A stretch of 64,000 nt of DNA, taken from contig NZ_CP134876.1 in assembly GCF_032108445.1 (NCBI RefSeq), positions 930,001 through 994,000 on the forward strand, in the 5' to 3' direction. The translations under genes were made by a program, and so were the position numbers. Source of the stretch: Micromonospora halotolerans. GTDB lineage: Bacteria; Actinomycetota; Actinomycetes; Mycobacteriales; Micromonosporaceae. The notes beneath the pieces were generated by a model, which ran no database searches, was not told the DNA's origin, and worked only from the letters and a program-made list of their open reading frames with translations. Shown in pieces: positions 8,809 through 17,727 of the stretch (within the stretch, counting starts at the first letter, position 1; each line of letters opens with the position of its first letter).

Positions 8809-9393
8809 ATGGGTTTCCACCGACGGATGCACGCCGTGCACGACGAGATGCGGATGCGGGGCTTCGGCTTCCCGCCCGTACCCCCGGGACCACCGCCGTT
8901 CCCGCCCGGACCGCACGGCCACGGCCGGGGTGGGCGGGGCCGTGGGCGCGGCCGCCGGCCCAACGTGCGCGGCGCCGTGCTGGCGCTGCTCACCGAGCGG
9001 CCGATGCACGGCTACGAGATGATCCAGGAGATCGACTCCCGGACCGGCGGGGCCTGGCGCCCCAGCCCCGGCTCGATCTACCCGACCCTGCAGCTGCTGG
9101 AGGACGAGGGCGTCGTCGCGGCGGCCGCCGACTCCGACGGCGGGCGGAAGCGGTTCGCCCTCACCGAGCAGGGGCAGGCCGAGGCCGCCGAGGCGGCGCA
9201 GACCCCGCCCTGGGGTGAGTTCGCCGAGCAGACCGTGAACAGCTGGCACGACATCCGCGACGCCGGAGCGCAGGCCATGAACGCCCTGCGGCAGGTCATG
9301 ATGACCGGCACCGACGACCAGCGGGCGCGCGCCGCCCAGGTGCTCGACGAGACCCGGCGCAAGCTGTACGCGATCCTCGCCGAATCCGAGTGA
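8809..9393 (+). CDS. PadR-family transcriptional regulator
   Basis: The protein has 194 residues. The first 50 or so form an unusual tail rich in Gly, Pro, His and Arg (PPVPPGPPPFPPGPHGHG, then GRGGRGRGRGRR). The PadR winged helix begins at VRGAVLALLTERPMHGYEMI and continues through PSPGSIYPTLQLLEDEG; a C-terminal helical dimerisation segment follows. GAAGGAG lies 7-8 bases before the ATG. It is divergent from the MFS gene and next to an AT-rich palindromic operator, so autoregulation and control of the transporter are likely. The His/Gly tail could bind metal, but this is speculative. Confidence 0.92.
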   Translation: MGFHRRMHAVHDEMRMRGFGFPPVPPGPPPFPPGPHGHGRGGRGRGRGRRPNVRGAVLALLTERPMHGYEMIQEIDSRTGGAWRPSPGSIYPTLQLLEDEGVVAAAADSDGGRKRFALTEQGQAEAAEAAQTPPWGEFAEQTVNSWHDIRDAGAQAMNALRQVMMTGTDDQRARAAQVLDETRRKLYAILAESE

Positions 9394-9409
9394 GTCGCCG
9401 CAGACGGTT

Positions 9410-9450
9410 CGCCGGCCGGGGTGGTCACGGGACCGCCACCCCGGCCGGCG
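9410..9450. terminator. Bidirectional terminator hairpin
   Basis: A perfect 15-bp inverted repeat (arms 9410-9424 and 9436-9450, 11-base loop) lies between the convergent padR and methyltransferase genes. It has no U-tract, as is common in high-GC actinobacteria. Confidence 0.75.
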
Positions 9451-9456
9451 CCGCCG

Positions 9457-10278
9457 TCAGCCCCGCCGCCGGGCCGTGACCAGCAGGTACTCCCAGCGCA
9501 TCACCCCGGCCTCGGTGTGCCGCCGGGCCAGGTCCGCGAGGTCGCCGTCGAGCGCGGCGACCCGCTCGGGGTCCTCGGCGTTGGCCCGGTACACCGCGAT
9601 CGTCGGCCCGTAGTGGGCCTTGAAGTAGTCGCGGAAGTCCTCGGGAGCGGCGAACCGGTCCACGGTGACCACCTCGCGGCGCAGCACGAGATCGGTGACC
9701 CGGTCACCGAGCAGGGCGCGGACGTGCTCCTCGTCGCCCCACAGCGGCGGCGGCTGCGCGCCGGGCGGCGGCGGGGGCGCGTACGGCCTCATGGTGGCGA
9801 ACAACTGCCCGATGAAACCCTCCGGAGTCCAGTTGACCAGGCCGATCGTGCCGCCCGGCCGGCAGACCCGGACCAGTTCGTCGGCGGCGGCCCGGTGCCG
9901 GGGCGCGAACATCACCCCCACACAGGACAGCACCCGGTCGAACTCCCCGTCGGCGTACGGCAGCGCCTCGGCGTCGGCCTCCTGCCAGTCCAGCTCCACG
10001 CCACGCTCCGCGGCCAGCGCCCGCCCGATCTCCAGCAGCTCCGGGGTCAGGTCGCTGGCCACCACCTCCGCCCCGGCGAGGGCCGCCGGGACGGCCGCGT
10101 TACCGGTGCCGGCGGCCACGTCCAGCACCCGGTCGCCGGGCCCCACCCCGGCCGCCTGCACCAGGGCCGTCCCCAGCTCGGGGATGACCTCCGCGGCGAC
10201 CGTGGCATAGCTGCCGAGAGCCCACATCCGCCGGTGCCCGGCCTTCACGGCCCGGTCCTGCTCCATCTCGTCGATCAT
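9457..10278 (-). CDS. Class I SAM-dependent methyltransferase
   Basis: The protein has 273 residues from the ATG at 10278, chosen because GGAGGAG lies 6 bases upstream; an in-frame start at 10305 lacks such a site. Motif I is RVLDVAAGTGNAA, followed by EVVASDLTPELLEIGRA and the UbiE/COQ5-like segment PYADGEFDRVLSCVGVMFAP. A proline-rich loop PPPPPGAQPPP interrupts the C-terminal half. It is divergent from the HxlR regulator with a 127-base gap, so it is probably that regulator's target. The substrate is unknown, probably a small molecule. Confidence 0.88.
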   Translation of the reverse strand: MIDEMEQDRAVKAGHRRMWALGSYATVAAEVIPELGTALVQAAGVGPGDRVLDVAAGTGNAAVPAALAGAEVVASDLTPELLEIGRALAAERGVELDWQEADAEALPYADGEFDRVLSCVGVMFAPRHRAAADELVRVCRPGGTIGLVNWTPEGFIGQLFATMRPYAPPPPPGAQPPPLWGDEEHVRALLGDRVTDLVLRREVVTVDRFAAPEDFRDYFKAHYGPTIAVYRANAEDPERVAALDGDLADLARRHTEAGVMRWEYLLVTARRRG

Positions 10279-10337
10279 GTCCCGCTCCTCCGTCTCGTCC
10301 TGCAAGGGACGCTAGGCAGCGGAGGAGCGGCCACCCA

Positions 10338-10352
10338 GTACGAGATGTGTAC
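10338..10352. promoter_or_regulatory. Possible HxlR operator
   Basis: GTAC-N7-GTAC lies in the middle of the divergent methyltransferase/hxlR control region. Short paired palindromes of this type can be bound by HxlR dimers. The assignment is tentative. Confidence 0.35.
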
Positions 10353-10392
10353 CGCTCCCGACAGGTTCCTGGCCGGGCCCTTCCCGGCGGCG

Positions 10393-10398
10393 TAGCGT
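10393..10398 (+). promoter_or_regulatory. -10 hexamer for hxlR gene, leaderless type
   Basis: TAGCGT ends 7 bases before the ATG at 10406, and no ribosome binding site is seen between them. Confidence 0.45.
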
Positions 10399-10405
10399 GC
10401 CGCCC

Positions 10406-11092
10406 ATGGGGACCTCCTACCACCAGTTCTGCCCCGTGGCGAAGGCCATGGAGCTGCTCGACGAGCGGTGGACGCTGCTCGTCGTCCGGGAACTGGTGAG
10501 CGGGTCCGAGCGCTTCAACGAACTGCGCCGTGGCCTGCCCCGGATGTCGCCCACCCTGCTGTCCCGGCGGCTGCACCAGCTCGTCCGCGCCGGCGTGGTC
10601 GAGCGGCACGTCGCCGGCGCCGACGTGCGCTACGTCCCGACCCAGGCCGGCCGCGAGCTGCGGCCCGTGCTCGAGGCGCTCGGCGCCTGGGGGGTGCGCT
10701 GGATCGGTGAGCTGGGCGACGCCGACCTGGACCCGAAGCTCCTGCTGTGGGACATGCACCGGCACGTCGACCACGAGGCGGTGCCGCCCGGACGTACCGT
10801 CGTGCACTTCCGCTTCCGGGACGTGCCCACGGCGCTGCGCGACTGGTGGCTGGTCATCGCCACCGGGGAGGCCGACGTCTGCGACGTGGACCCCGGGCAC
10901 GACGTGACCGTGACGGTGACCGCGAGCCTGCGCGCCCTCGTCCAGGTGTGGCTGGGCGACCTGGACTGGCCGGCCGCGCTGCGCGGCGGCGCCGTCGAGG
11001 TGGCCGGGCCGGAGGCGCTCCGCCGCGCCCTGCCCCGGTGGTTCACCCTGTCCGAGTTCGCCGCCGTGCCGCGGCCGGTGGCGCGGGCCTGA
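10406..11092 (+). CDS. HxlR-family transcriptional regulator
   Basis: The protein has 228 residues from the ATG at 10406; an in-frame GTG three codons earlier is the alternative. Residues 1-100 form the HxlR winged helix, with the cysteine CPVAKAMELLDERWTLLVVREL followed by RMSPTLLSRRLHQLVRAGVVER. The C-terminal half resembles the SCP2/sterol-carrier-like domain found in many actinobacterial HxlR proteins, which may bind a ligand. Cys near position 10 matches the redox-sensing cysteine of some family members. It is divergent from the methyltransferase and probably regulates it. Confidence 0.9.
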   Translation: MGTSYHQFCPVAKAMELLDERWTLLVVRELVSGSERFNELRRGLPRMSPTLLSRRLHQLVRAGVVERHVAGADVRYVPTQAGRELRPVLEALGAWGVRWIGELGDADLDPKLLLWDMHRHVDHEAVPPGRTVVHFRFRDVPTALRDWWLVIATGEADVCDVDPGHDVTVTVTASLRALVQVWLGDLDWPAALRGGAVEVAGPEALRRALPRWFTLSEFAAVPRPVARA

Positions 11093-11100
11093 AACCGCGC

Positions 11101-11131
11101 GTGCGGCCGCCCCCGGTGGGGACGGCCGCAC
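11101..11131 (-). terminator. Terminator downstream of ispG
   Basis: Arms GTGCGGCCG (11101-11109) and CGGCCGCAC (11123-11131) enclose CCCC/GGGG around a 3-base loop. The C-A mismatch at 11110/11122 becomes a U-G wobble in the minus-strand RNA, so the stem is fully paired only in the ispG transcript. It separates the convergent hxlR and ispG genes. Confidence 0.75.
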
Positions 11132-11150
11132 GTCGTCGGCGGTGCGGCGA

Positions 11151-12332
11151 TCAGTGCACGGTCACCGTGGCGCCCGGCACCAGGCCGCGCAGCTCCTCGG
11201 GGATCTCGGCGCCCATCTCGTCGGCGATCCGCAGCGCCTCCTCGATCAGCGTCTCCACGATCTGGCCCTCGGGCACGGTCTTGACCACCTGGCCCTTGAC
11301 GAAGATCTGGCCCTTGCCGTTGCCGGAGGCGACACCGAGGTCGGCCTCGCGGGCCTCGCCCGGGCCGTTCACCACGCAGCCCATGACGGCCACGCGCAGC
11401 GGCACCGGCAGCCCCTCCAGGCCGGCGGTGACCTCCTCGGCCAGCTTGTAGACGTCGACCTGGGCGCGGCCGCAGGACGGGCAGGAGACGATCTCCAGGC
11501 CCCGCTCGCGCAGGCCCAGCGACTCCAGGATCGCGGTGCCGACCTTGATCTCCTCGACCGGCGGGGCGGAGAGCGAGACCCGGATGGTGTCGCCGATCCC
11601 CTCGGCCAGCAGCGCGCCGAACGCCACCGCGGACTTGATGGTGCCCTGGAACGCCGGGCCCGCCTCGGTCACGCCCAGGTGCAGCGGGTAGTCGCACTTC
11701 TCGGCGAGCTGCCGGTACGCCCGGATCATCACCACCGGGTCGTTGTGCTTCACCGAGATCTTGATGTCCCGGAAGCCGTGCTCCTCGAACAGCGAGCACT
11801 CCCAGAGCGCCGACTCGACGAGCGCCTCGGCGGTGGCCTTGCCGTACTTGGCCAGGAGGCGCTTGTCCAGCGAGCCGGCGTTCACGCCGATCCGGATCGG
11901 CACGCCCGCGTCGCCGGCCGCCCGGGCGATCTCCTTGACCTTGTCGTCGAACTGCCGGATGTTGCCCGGGTTCACCCGGACCGCGGCGCAGCCGGCGTCG
12001 ATCGCCGCGAAGACGTACTTCGGCTGGAAGTGGATGTCGGCGATCACCGGGATCTGCGACTTCCTGGCGATCGCGGGCAGCGCCTCGACGTCGTCCTGGG
12101 ACGGCACGGCCACCCGGACGATCTGGCAGCCGGACGCGGTCAGCTCGGCGATCTGCTGGAGGGTGGCGTTCACGTCGGCGGTCAGGGTGGTGGTCATGGA
12201 CTGCACCGAGACCGGCGCGCCTCCACCGACCGGCACCGAACCGACCATGATCTGGCGGCTGGCCCGGCGCGGGGCGAGCGGCGGCGGCGGTACGGGGGGC
12301 ATACCGAGACTGACAGCGGTCACTTCAGGCAC
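11151..12332 (-). CDS. ispG: 4-hydroxy-3-methylbut-2-enyl-diphosphate synthase IspG
   Basis: This is the iron-sulfur enzyme that converts MEcPP to HMBPP in the MEP isoprenoid pathway. The protein has 393 residues and the bacterial TIM-barrel plus [4Fe-4S] domain layout. The cluster cysteines are visible in [11 protein letters not shown] and [12 protein letters not shown], and the N-terminal segment [20 protein letters not shown] is diagnostic. The GTG start directly follows the rip1 stop, with AAGGTG just upstream, so the two are coupled. It is third in the minus-strand operon dxr-rip1-ispG, which places two MEP-pathway enzymes together. Confidence 0.97.
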   Translation of the reverse strand: MPEVTAVSLGMPPVPPPPLAPRRASRQIMVGSVPVGGGAPVSVQSMTTTLTADVNATLQQIAELTASGCQIVRVAVPSQDDVEALPAIARKSQIPVIADIHFQPKYVFAAIDAGCAAVRVNPGNIRQFDDKVKEIARAAGDAGVPIRIGVNAGSLDKRLLAKYGKATAEALVESALWECSLFEEHGFRDIKISVKHNDPVVMIRAYRQLAEKCDYPLHLGVTEAGPAFQGTIKSAVAFGALLAEGIGDTIRVSLSAPPVEEIKVGTAILESLGLRERGLEIVSCPSCGRAQVDVYKLAEEVTAGLEGLPVPLRVAVMGCVVNGPGEAREADLGVASGNGKGQIFVKGQVVKTVPEGQIVETLIEEALRIADEMGAEIPEELRGLVPGATVTVH

Positions 12333-13580
12333 TCACCTTGGGAAGAGCGTGATCGGGTTGACCACGTCCGCGGTGATGGTCAGCAGCGTGAACACGCCAC
12401 CGATGAGGATCACCGCGTACGTGAGGGGCATGAGCTTGAGGTAGTCGACCCGGCCCGGGTCGGCCCGGCCGAGGCGGGCGTAGAGCCAGGAGCGGGCCCG
12501 CTCGAACCAGATGATGGCGATGTGCCCGCCGTCCACCGGGAGCAGCGGCAGCAGGTTGAACACGCCGATGAAGAAGTTCAGCGAGACGAAGAGCATGAAG
12601 AACACCAGCCAGGCGTTGTTCTCCACGGCCTCGCCGCCCAGCCGGCTGGCGCCGACCACGCTGATCGGGGTGTCCACGTCCCGCTCGCCGCCGGTGACGG
12701 CGCTCCACAGGGCGGGGACCTTCTGCGGGATCCGCTGCATGGCGTGCAGGGTCTGCACCGCCATGTTGCCGGTGAAGTCGGCGGTCGCGCCGAACGCGGC
12801 GACCGGACCGTACTGGACCCGGGTGGGTGTGCTCGGCTGGAGCGCGACGCCGAGGGCGGACACCGCCGAGGTGGCGCCCTTCGGGTCGCCCAGCGGCGGG
12901 CGCTGCACGGCGGCCAGGTCGACCGTGGCGGTGGCCGGGCGGCCGTCGCGGACGTAGTCGACGGTGGCCGCGCCGGGCTTCGTGGCGCGGACCACGTCCA
13001 GCATGTCGCCCCAGGTGGAGACCGGCCGGCCGTTGACCGCGGTGATCCGGTCGCCGTCCTGGAGCTGGGCCTTCGCGGCCGGACTGGCCGGGTCGCCGGC
13101 CTGGCAGGCCCGGCCGGCGTTCTCCACCACCACGCACGGGGCCAGGGCGATCACGGCCGGCTCGGCCTTGAAGCCATCCTCCGTGCTCGGGAACTCCGGG
13201 TTGGGCAGGCCGGCGGAGACCGCGAGGATCCAGAGGGTCACCAGGGCCAGGGCGAAGTGGGTGATGGAGCCCGCGGACATCACGATCGTCCGCTTCCACA
13301 CCGGGTAGCGCCACATGGCGCGCTTCTCGTCGCCCGGTTCGACGTCGTCGTCCTGCGGGGTCATCCCGACGATCTTGCAGAAGCCGCCGAGCGGGATGCC
13401 CTTGACGCCGTACTCGGTCTCGCCGCGCTTGAACGACCAGAGCGTCGGCCCGAAGCCGACGAAGAAGCGGGTGACCTTCATCCCGAACGCCTTGGCGGTG
13501 AGCATGTGCCCCGCCTCGTGCAGGCTCACCGAGATGAGGATCGCCAGGGCAAACAGCGCCACCCCGAGCAGGTAACTCAT
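12333..13580 (-). CDS. rip1: Site-2 intramembrane metalloprotease, Rip1/RseP type (M50)
   Basis: The protein has 415 residues and starts at the ATG at 13580, sharing one base with the dxr stop. The zinc motif HEAGH is at residues 21-25 in the first membrane helix, and the second active-site segment NLLPLLPVDGGH lies in the C-terminal membrane domain. A PDZ domain (about 170-260) contains QDGDRITAVNGRPVSTW. Family members cleave membrane-bound anti-sigma factors. It sits between dxr and ispG, the conserved actinobacterial arrangement. The longer in-frame ORF reaching 14480 is the dxr region read in the wrong frame. Confidence 0.95.
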   Translation of the reverse strand: MSYLLGVALFALAILISVSLHEAGHMLTAKAFGMKVTRFFVGFGPTLWSFKRGETEYGVKGIPLGGFCKIVGMTPQDDDVEPGDEKRAMWRYPVWKRTIVMSAGSITHFALALVTLWILAVSAGLPNPEFPSTEDGFKAEPAVIALAPCVVVENAGRACQAGDPASPAAKAQLQDGDRITAVNGRPVSTWGDMLDVVRATKPGAATVDYVRDGRPATATVDLAAVQRPPLGDPKGATSAVSALGVALQPSTPTRVQYGPVAAFGATADFTGNMAVQTLHAMQRIPQKVPALWSAVTGGERDVDTPISVVGASRLGGEAVENNAWLVFFMLFVSLNFFIGVFNLLPLLPVDGGHIAIIWFERARSWLYARLGRADPGRVDYLKLMPLTYAVILIGGVFTLLTITADVVNPITLFPR

Positions 13581-14791
13581 CAAGCTCCTTCCAGCGACCC
13601 GGCGATGATCGCCTGGGCGTGCCCCCGTGCCCACGACTCGGCGGCGAGCACGTCCTCGACGGTACCTGGTTCGTCGAAGTCCGGAGCGTCCTCCAACACC
13701 CGTTCCAGGGTGTCGACGATGCCGAGGAAGGGCAGCCGGCCCGCCACGAAGGCCGCCACGCACTCCTCGTTCGCCGCGTTGTAGATCGCCGGCCGGCAGC
13801 GCCCGGCCGCGCCGGCCGCCTTGGCCAGCGCGACCGCCGGGAACGCGGCGTCGTCGAGCGGAAAGAACTCCCAGGTGTGGGCCTTCGTCCAGTCGACCGC
13901 GGCGGCGGCACCGGGCACCCGGTCCGGCCAGCCGAGGCCGAGGGCGATGGGCAGCCGCATGTCCGGCGGGCTGGCCTGGGCGAGCGTCGAGCCGTCGGTG
14001 AACTCGACCATCGAGTGGATCACCGACTGCGGGTGGACCACCACCTCGATGTCGGCGTAGGGCACGTCGAACAGCTCGTGCGCCTCGATCACCTCCAGGG
14101 CCTTGTTGACCATGGTGGCGGAGTTGATCGTCACGACCGGCCCCATGTTCCAGGTGGGGTGCGCCAGCGCCTGCTCCGGCGTGACCTCGGTCAACTCGTC
14201 GCGCCGGCGGCCCCGGAACGGCCCGCCGCTGGCGGTCACCACGAGCCGGCGCACCTCGCCGCGGGTGCCGCCGCGCAGGCACTGCGCCAGCGCCGAGTGC
14301 TCGGAGTCGACCGGGACGATCTGCCCCGGCCGCTTCACCGCCGCCCTGACCAGCGGCCCGCCGGCGACGAGGGACTCCTTGTTGGCCAGCGCGAGGGTAC
14401 GCCCGGCGTTCAGCGCGGCCAGGGTCGGCGCGAGCCCGAGCGAGCCGACCACCCCGTTGAGCACCACGTCGCAGGGCCACCCGGCCAGCTCGGTCATCGC
14501 GTCCGGCCCGGCCACGATCTTGGGCAGCTTGAAGTCGCCGGTGGCCCAGCCACGCCGGCTCGCCTCGGCGTAGAACGCGAGCTGGAGGTCCTGGGCGGCG
14601 GACGCCTTGGCCACCCCGACCGCCTCCACGCCCAGCTCCAGCGCCTGCGCGGCGAGCAGCTCCACGTTGCCGCCGCCGGCGCCGAGGGCCACCACCCGGA
14701 ACCGGTCCGGGTTGCGCCGGACGATGTCGACGGCCTGGGTGCCGACCGAACCGGTGGAGCCGAGCAGGACGAGGGCGCGGGAAGACGTCAC
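13580..14791 (-). CDS. dxr: 1-deoxy-D-xylulose-5-phosphate reductoisomerase
   Basis: This enzyme makes MEP from DXP with NADPH, the first committed step of the MEP pathway. The protein has 403 residues. The N-terminal Rossmann segment reads [15 protein letters not shown]. The metal and substrate region includes [12 protein letters not shown], and the catalytic region includes [21 protein letters not shown] followed by [11 protein letters not shown]. It heads the dxr-rip1-ispG operon, and its TGA overlaps the rip1 ATG by one base. Confidence 0.97.
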   Translation of the reverse strand: MTSSRALVLLGSTGSVGTQAVDIVRRNPDRFRVVALGAGGGNVELLAAQALELGVEAVGVAKASAAQDLQLAFYAEASRRGWATGDFKLPKIVAGPDAMTELAGWPCDVVLNGVVGSLGLAPTLAALNAGRTLALANKESLVAGGPLVRAAVKRPGQIVPVDSEHSALAQCLRGGTRGEVRRLVVTASGGPFRGRRRDELTEVTPEQALAHPTWNMGPVVTINSATMVNKALEVIEAHELFDVPYADIEVVVHPQSVIHSMVEFTDGSTLAQASPPDMRLPIALGLGWPDRVPGAAAAVDWTKAHTWEFFPLDDAAFPAVALAKAAGAAGRCRPAIYNAANEECVAAFVAGRLPFLGIVDTLERVLEDAPDFDEPGTVEDVLAAESWARGHAQAIIAGSLEGA

Positions 14792-14834
14792 CCGCCCATT
14801 CTTCCCCAGCCCTCCTGAGCGCCCGCTGGGAGCC

Positions 14835-15479
14835 TCACTCCCCCGCGCCGGACTCCTCCTCGGGCGCCTCCTCGTCGAGCAGGTCGGCCGGGTCGACGCT
14901 GAACTCGAACGGCTGGCGCATGACGAAGGTGGCGCCGGCCCCAGCCGCGGCGAGCGGGCGGTACTCGCCCTCGACCAGCTCGTAGAGAGCCAGTGCCGGC
15001 ACCCGGTTGCGCAGATCCACCCGGAGGAAGAACGGCACTCCGGCAGCGGCGTACTCCCGCGGCCGGTCGATCACGTCCTTGCGCCGGTTTCCGGGCGACA
15101 CGATCTCCCCGAGCAGGACCGCCTGGCTCACGTCGACCGCGGACCGGCCACCGCCGGAGGACCGCAACACGGCGATGTCCGGGATGAACAGGTCCTTGCC
15201 GCAGATCAGATTGATCTCGGGATAGACCCAGAGTCCCGCCCGGCGGGCGGGACGGTGCAACAGGTAGGGCAGTTCCCGTTCGACCGACTGGTGATCGATT
15301 CCCGCGTGTGGTGTCGCGATCACGCTTCCGCTCAGGACCTCGACCTTCGGGCCGTTGGTCTCCGGCAACAGATCGAGAGCGAGCTGCGCGGTCCACGGTT
15401 CGTCGTGCCACCGGAGCACGTCGAAGGACGGCTCGGCAGGCTGCGGCGCCGGCTCCGGCGTGAATGCGGCCTGGGCCAT
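14835..15479 (-). CDS. Uma2-family (DUF820) putative restriction-like endonuclease
   Basis: The protein has 214 residues from the ATG at 15479, with GGAGGGGG about 8 bases upstream. The PD-(D/E)XK-like core is seen in [13 protein letters not shown], then [20 protein letters not shown] and [14 protein letters not shown]. The usual lysine after the RRKD segment is replaced by arginine (DRPREYA). Uma2 proteins are numerous in actinobacteria and have unproven roles; many are accessory single genes. The gene is isolated on the minus strand. Confidence 0.85.
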   Translation of the reverse strand: MAQAAFTPEPAPQPAEPSFDVLRWHDEPWTAQLALDLLPETNGPKVEVLSGSVIATPHAGIDHQSVERELPYLLHRPARRAGLWVYPEINLICGKDLFIPDIAVLRSSGGGRSAVDVSQAVLLGEIVSPGNRRKDVIDRPREYAAAGVPFFLRVDLRNRVPALALYELVEGEYRPLAAAGAGATFVMRQPFEFSVDPADLLDEEAPEEESGAGE

Positions 15480-15654
15480 CGGGCTCACCCCCTCCGCGGG
15501 ACACCGTGCTACCGCCCACCCTAGCGGCGCTGCCCCTGATCACCCGGGATCGCACAACCTGTCCGGTGCCGACGAGTTCAGGCGACCGCCCGGCCGGCGA
15601 GCAGGCCTCGGTCACGTCCGAGACGTACCGCAGGCCGCCGAGATTCGGCCCGCC

Positions 15655-16167
15655 CTACCCGACGGGGGCGATGCGACGGGTGGCCTCCTCCGGTGACCGG
15701 CCGAGCAGGCCCCGGGCGTGCAGGAAGGCGAGCAATTCGTCGCGCTGGTCCGCGTCCAGCCCGTCGACCCTGGCCGGCAGCACCTGGTACCGGCCGATCC
15801 GGAAGATCAGGTGGTACGGAACCGGCTCGACCCGTTCCACCGCGGGCCAGCGGACCAGACAGTCCACCAGTTCGCCGTCGTAACGCACCCCCTCGTCGCC
15901 GACGGACCAGACGATGGGTCGACCGTAGAGCTTCCAGTTCATGCTGACCGTCCGGTGGCCGGCCCACCAGGCGACCAGCGCGAGCGCGACGGCGCCGGCA
16001 CTTCCGGCCACCACCCCGGCGGTATCACCCGCGTACCACGCCAGGAGGGCCAGCAGCGCCATCACGCCGGCGCAGATCCAGTACGACATCAGGGCCCGGC
16101 GGAAGGCCCGGCGCAGCGCGAAGCCGAGCAGCCGCCGGTTGGGCTCCGTCGTGAAGGTGATCGACAC
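15655..16167 (-). CDS. YcxB-like membrane protein
   Basis: The protein has 170 residues. Two membrane helices lie at about residues 28-48 (SYWICAGVMALLALLAWYA) and 52-70. A soluble C-terminal domain follows, with GVRYDGELVDCLVRWPAVERVE and PARVDGLDADQRDELLAFLHARG, which resembles the C-terminal YcxB-like domain of small bacterial membrane proteins. The start is GTG. The function is unknown. Confidence 0.75.
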   Translation of the reverse strand: MSITFTTEPNRRLLGFALRRAFRRALMSYWICAGVMALLALLAWYAGDTAGVVAGSAGAVALALVAWWAGHRTVSMNWKLYGRPIVWSVGDEGVRYDGELVDCLVRWPAVERVEPVPYHLIFRIGRYQVLPARVDGLDADQRDELLAFLHARGLLGRSPEEATRRIAPVG

Positions 16168-16216
16168 GAGCGGAGACGATACGTCCGTCGTCCGCCGGAT
16201 GATCTCCGCCGAACGG

Positions 16217-16759
16217 CTACGCCGGGCTGGCCAGGACGAACGTTTCGAGCTCGGCGCCCGCGTACCAGTCGGTGCGGGTGCCGACGTGGGTCATGCCGAG
16301 CCGCCGGGCCACCGCCATCGACGGCTCGTTGCCGGCCATCACCACCGCGTGGACCTGGCGGGTGCCGGCGGCGAACTCGCGCTCCAGCACGGCCCGGGCC
16401 GCCTCGGTGGCGTAGCCGTGCCCCTGCGCGTCGGGGTGCAGGTGCCAGCCGACCTCGATGTCGTCGGTGGGCGTGACCCCGTCCCGCCCGGGCAGCGGCT
16501 TGAGCAGGACGCTGCCGGCCGCCCGACCGGTGCCGCGCGGCGCGATCGCCCAGATTCCCCAGCGGCCGGCGTACGGCGCGTAGCGCTCGCGCCAGGAGTG
16601 CAGGCGCTCGCGGGCCTCGGCCGGGTCGGTCATCCGCCCCGCGCCGCCGCCCAGCCAGCGCATCACCTCGTCGCGGGAGTAGATGTCGTAGATCCGGGCC
16701 AGGTCGTCCGGCGACTCCGTCCAGTCCCGGACCACCAACCGCTCGGTCGAGGTGATCAC
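16217..16759 (-). CDS. GNAT acetyltransferase, RimJ/RimL type
   Basis: The protein has 180 residues. It starts ITSTERLVVRDW, the typical RimJ/RimL-like opening. Later segments are IEVGWHLHPDAQGHGYATEAARAVL, with the acetyl-CoA loop QGHGYA, and NEPSMAVARRLGM. It starts at GTG 16759, and TACGAT ends 7 bases upstream, suggesting a leaderless transcript. The substrate is unknown; relatives modify ribosomal protein N-termini or small amines. The gene is divergent from the yihY gene. Confidence 0.9.
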   Translation of the reverse strand: MITSTERLVVRDWTESPDDLARIYDIYSRDEVMRWLGGGAGRMTDPAEARERLHSWRERYAPYAGRWGIWAIAPRGTGRAAGSVLLKPLPGRDGVTPTDDIEVGWHLHPDAQGHGYATEAARAVLEREFAAGTRQVHAVVMAGNEPSMAVARRLGMTHVGTRTDWYAGAELETFVLASPA

Positions 16760-16766
16760 ACGCCGG

Positions 16767-16772
16767 ATCGTA
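16767..16772 (-). promoter_or_regulatory. -10 hexamer for GNAT gene, leaderless type
   Basis: TACGAT on the minus strand ends 7 bases before the GTG at 16759. Confidence 0.5.
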
Positions 16773-16809
16773 ATGCGTGCCGGGGCGTCCCACGGGGAAC
16801 GAGGTGGCG

Positions 16810-17652
16810 ATGGGTGCGGGATGGCAGTGGGCGAAGCGGATCACCGGCGTCGCGTTCCGGCCGGTACGCGGCCGCGACCTCTCGCTGCACGCCGCCGCGA
16901 TCACCTTCTACGGGGCGATCGCCGTGGTGCCGGTGGCGCTGCTGGCGATCTGGCTGACCGGGCTGGTGGCCGGGGACGACCGCGTGCGCCGGCTCACCTC
17001 GTACGCGATCAACACGCTGCCCACCGACATCGGCGCCAACCGGGCGGTGGCCGCGCTGGTGGAGGCCGGGTTGGGGTTGACCCCGCTGCTGGCGCTGGCC
17101 TCGCTGCTGCCGGCGTCGCTCTACGGCGAGGGGCTGCGCCGGGCGTTCGTCTCCGTCGCCATCCCCCGCGGCCAGGCCGGGTCCCTGGTCGGCTGGCGGG
17201 GCCGGCTGCTGCTGCTTCCGCTGCTGGCCCCCGCCCCGGCGCTGCTGCTGGCGGTGCTGCTCGCGCTGCCGCTCACCACCCACCTGGTCCGGCAGGGCGG
17301 CTGGCTGGGGGCGCTGGGCGTGGTGCTCTCCTTCCTGGCCACCTGGCTGGTGCTCACGCCGGTGCTGGTCTGGCTGTTCCGGGTGGTCGGGCCGGCCGCC
17401 CCGGACTGGCTCGCCACGCTGGGCCTGGGCTCGTTCACCGCGGCGAACCTGTCCGGGTTCCTGCACGGCTTCGTGCTGTTCTGCTCGCTGCCGCTGGACC
17501 TGGGGGCGCCGTTCGGCGGGTTCGACGAGATCGGCGGCGGGGTCGCCGTGCTGCTCTGGCTCTACCTGTTCCACGTGATCGTGCTGGCCGGCTACTCGGC
17601 CACCCTGGCACTCTCCCGTTGGCGGGCCGCCCGGGCGGCCGCCCGCGCCTGA
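16810..17652 (+). CDS. YihY/BrkB-family inner membrane protein
   Basis: The protein has 280 residues from the ATG at 16810, which follows GAGGTGG; an in-frame start at 16777 is possible. It has six or so membrane helices. The segment SLHAAAITFYGAIAVVPVALLAIW matches the family's N-terminal signature, and ASLLPASLYGEGLRRAF and LWLYLFHVIVLAGYSATLAL match the middle and end. YihY/BrkB proteins were once called ribonuclease BN in error; their role is unknown, possibly transport. Confidence 0.88.
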   Translation: MGAGWQWAKRITGVAFRPVRGRDLSLHAAAITFYGAIAVVPVALLAIWLTGLVAGDDRVRRLTSYAINTLPTDIGANRAVAALVEAGLGLTPLLALASLLPASLYGEGLRRAFVSVAIPRGQAGSLVGWRGRLLLLPLLAPAPALLLAVLLALPLTTHLVRQGGWLGALGVVLSFLATWLVLTPVLVWLFRVVGPAAPDWLATLGLGSFTAANLSGFLHGFVLFCSLPLDLGAPFGGFDEIGGGVAVLLWLYLFHVIVLAGYSATLALSRWRAARAAARA

Positions 17653-17713
17653 TCGCCGGCCCCGGTTCCGCGTACGCTCCGCCGACCCCTCCCCGGGCGG
17701 GGCTCCGCGCCGC

Positions 17714-17719
17714 TAGGCT
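17714..17719 (+). promoter_or_regulatory. -10 hexamer for the PYROXD2-like gene, leaderless type
   Basis: TAGGCT ends 8 bases before the ATG at 17728, and there is no ribosome binding site between them. Confidence 0.55.
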
Positions 17720-17727
17720 GCCCGGGC

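Noticed and set aside
12333..14480. A 715-residue minus-strand ORF joining dxr and rip1
   Set aside because: The first 300 codons are the dxr region in the wrong frame; the true protease starts at 13580.
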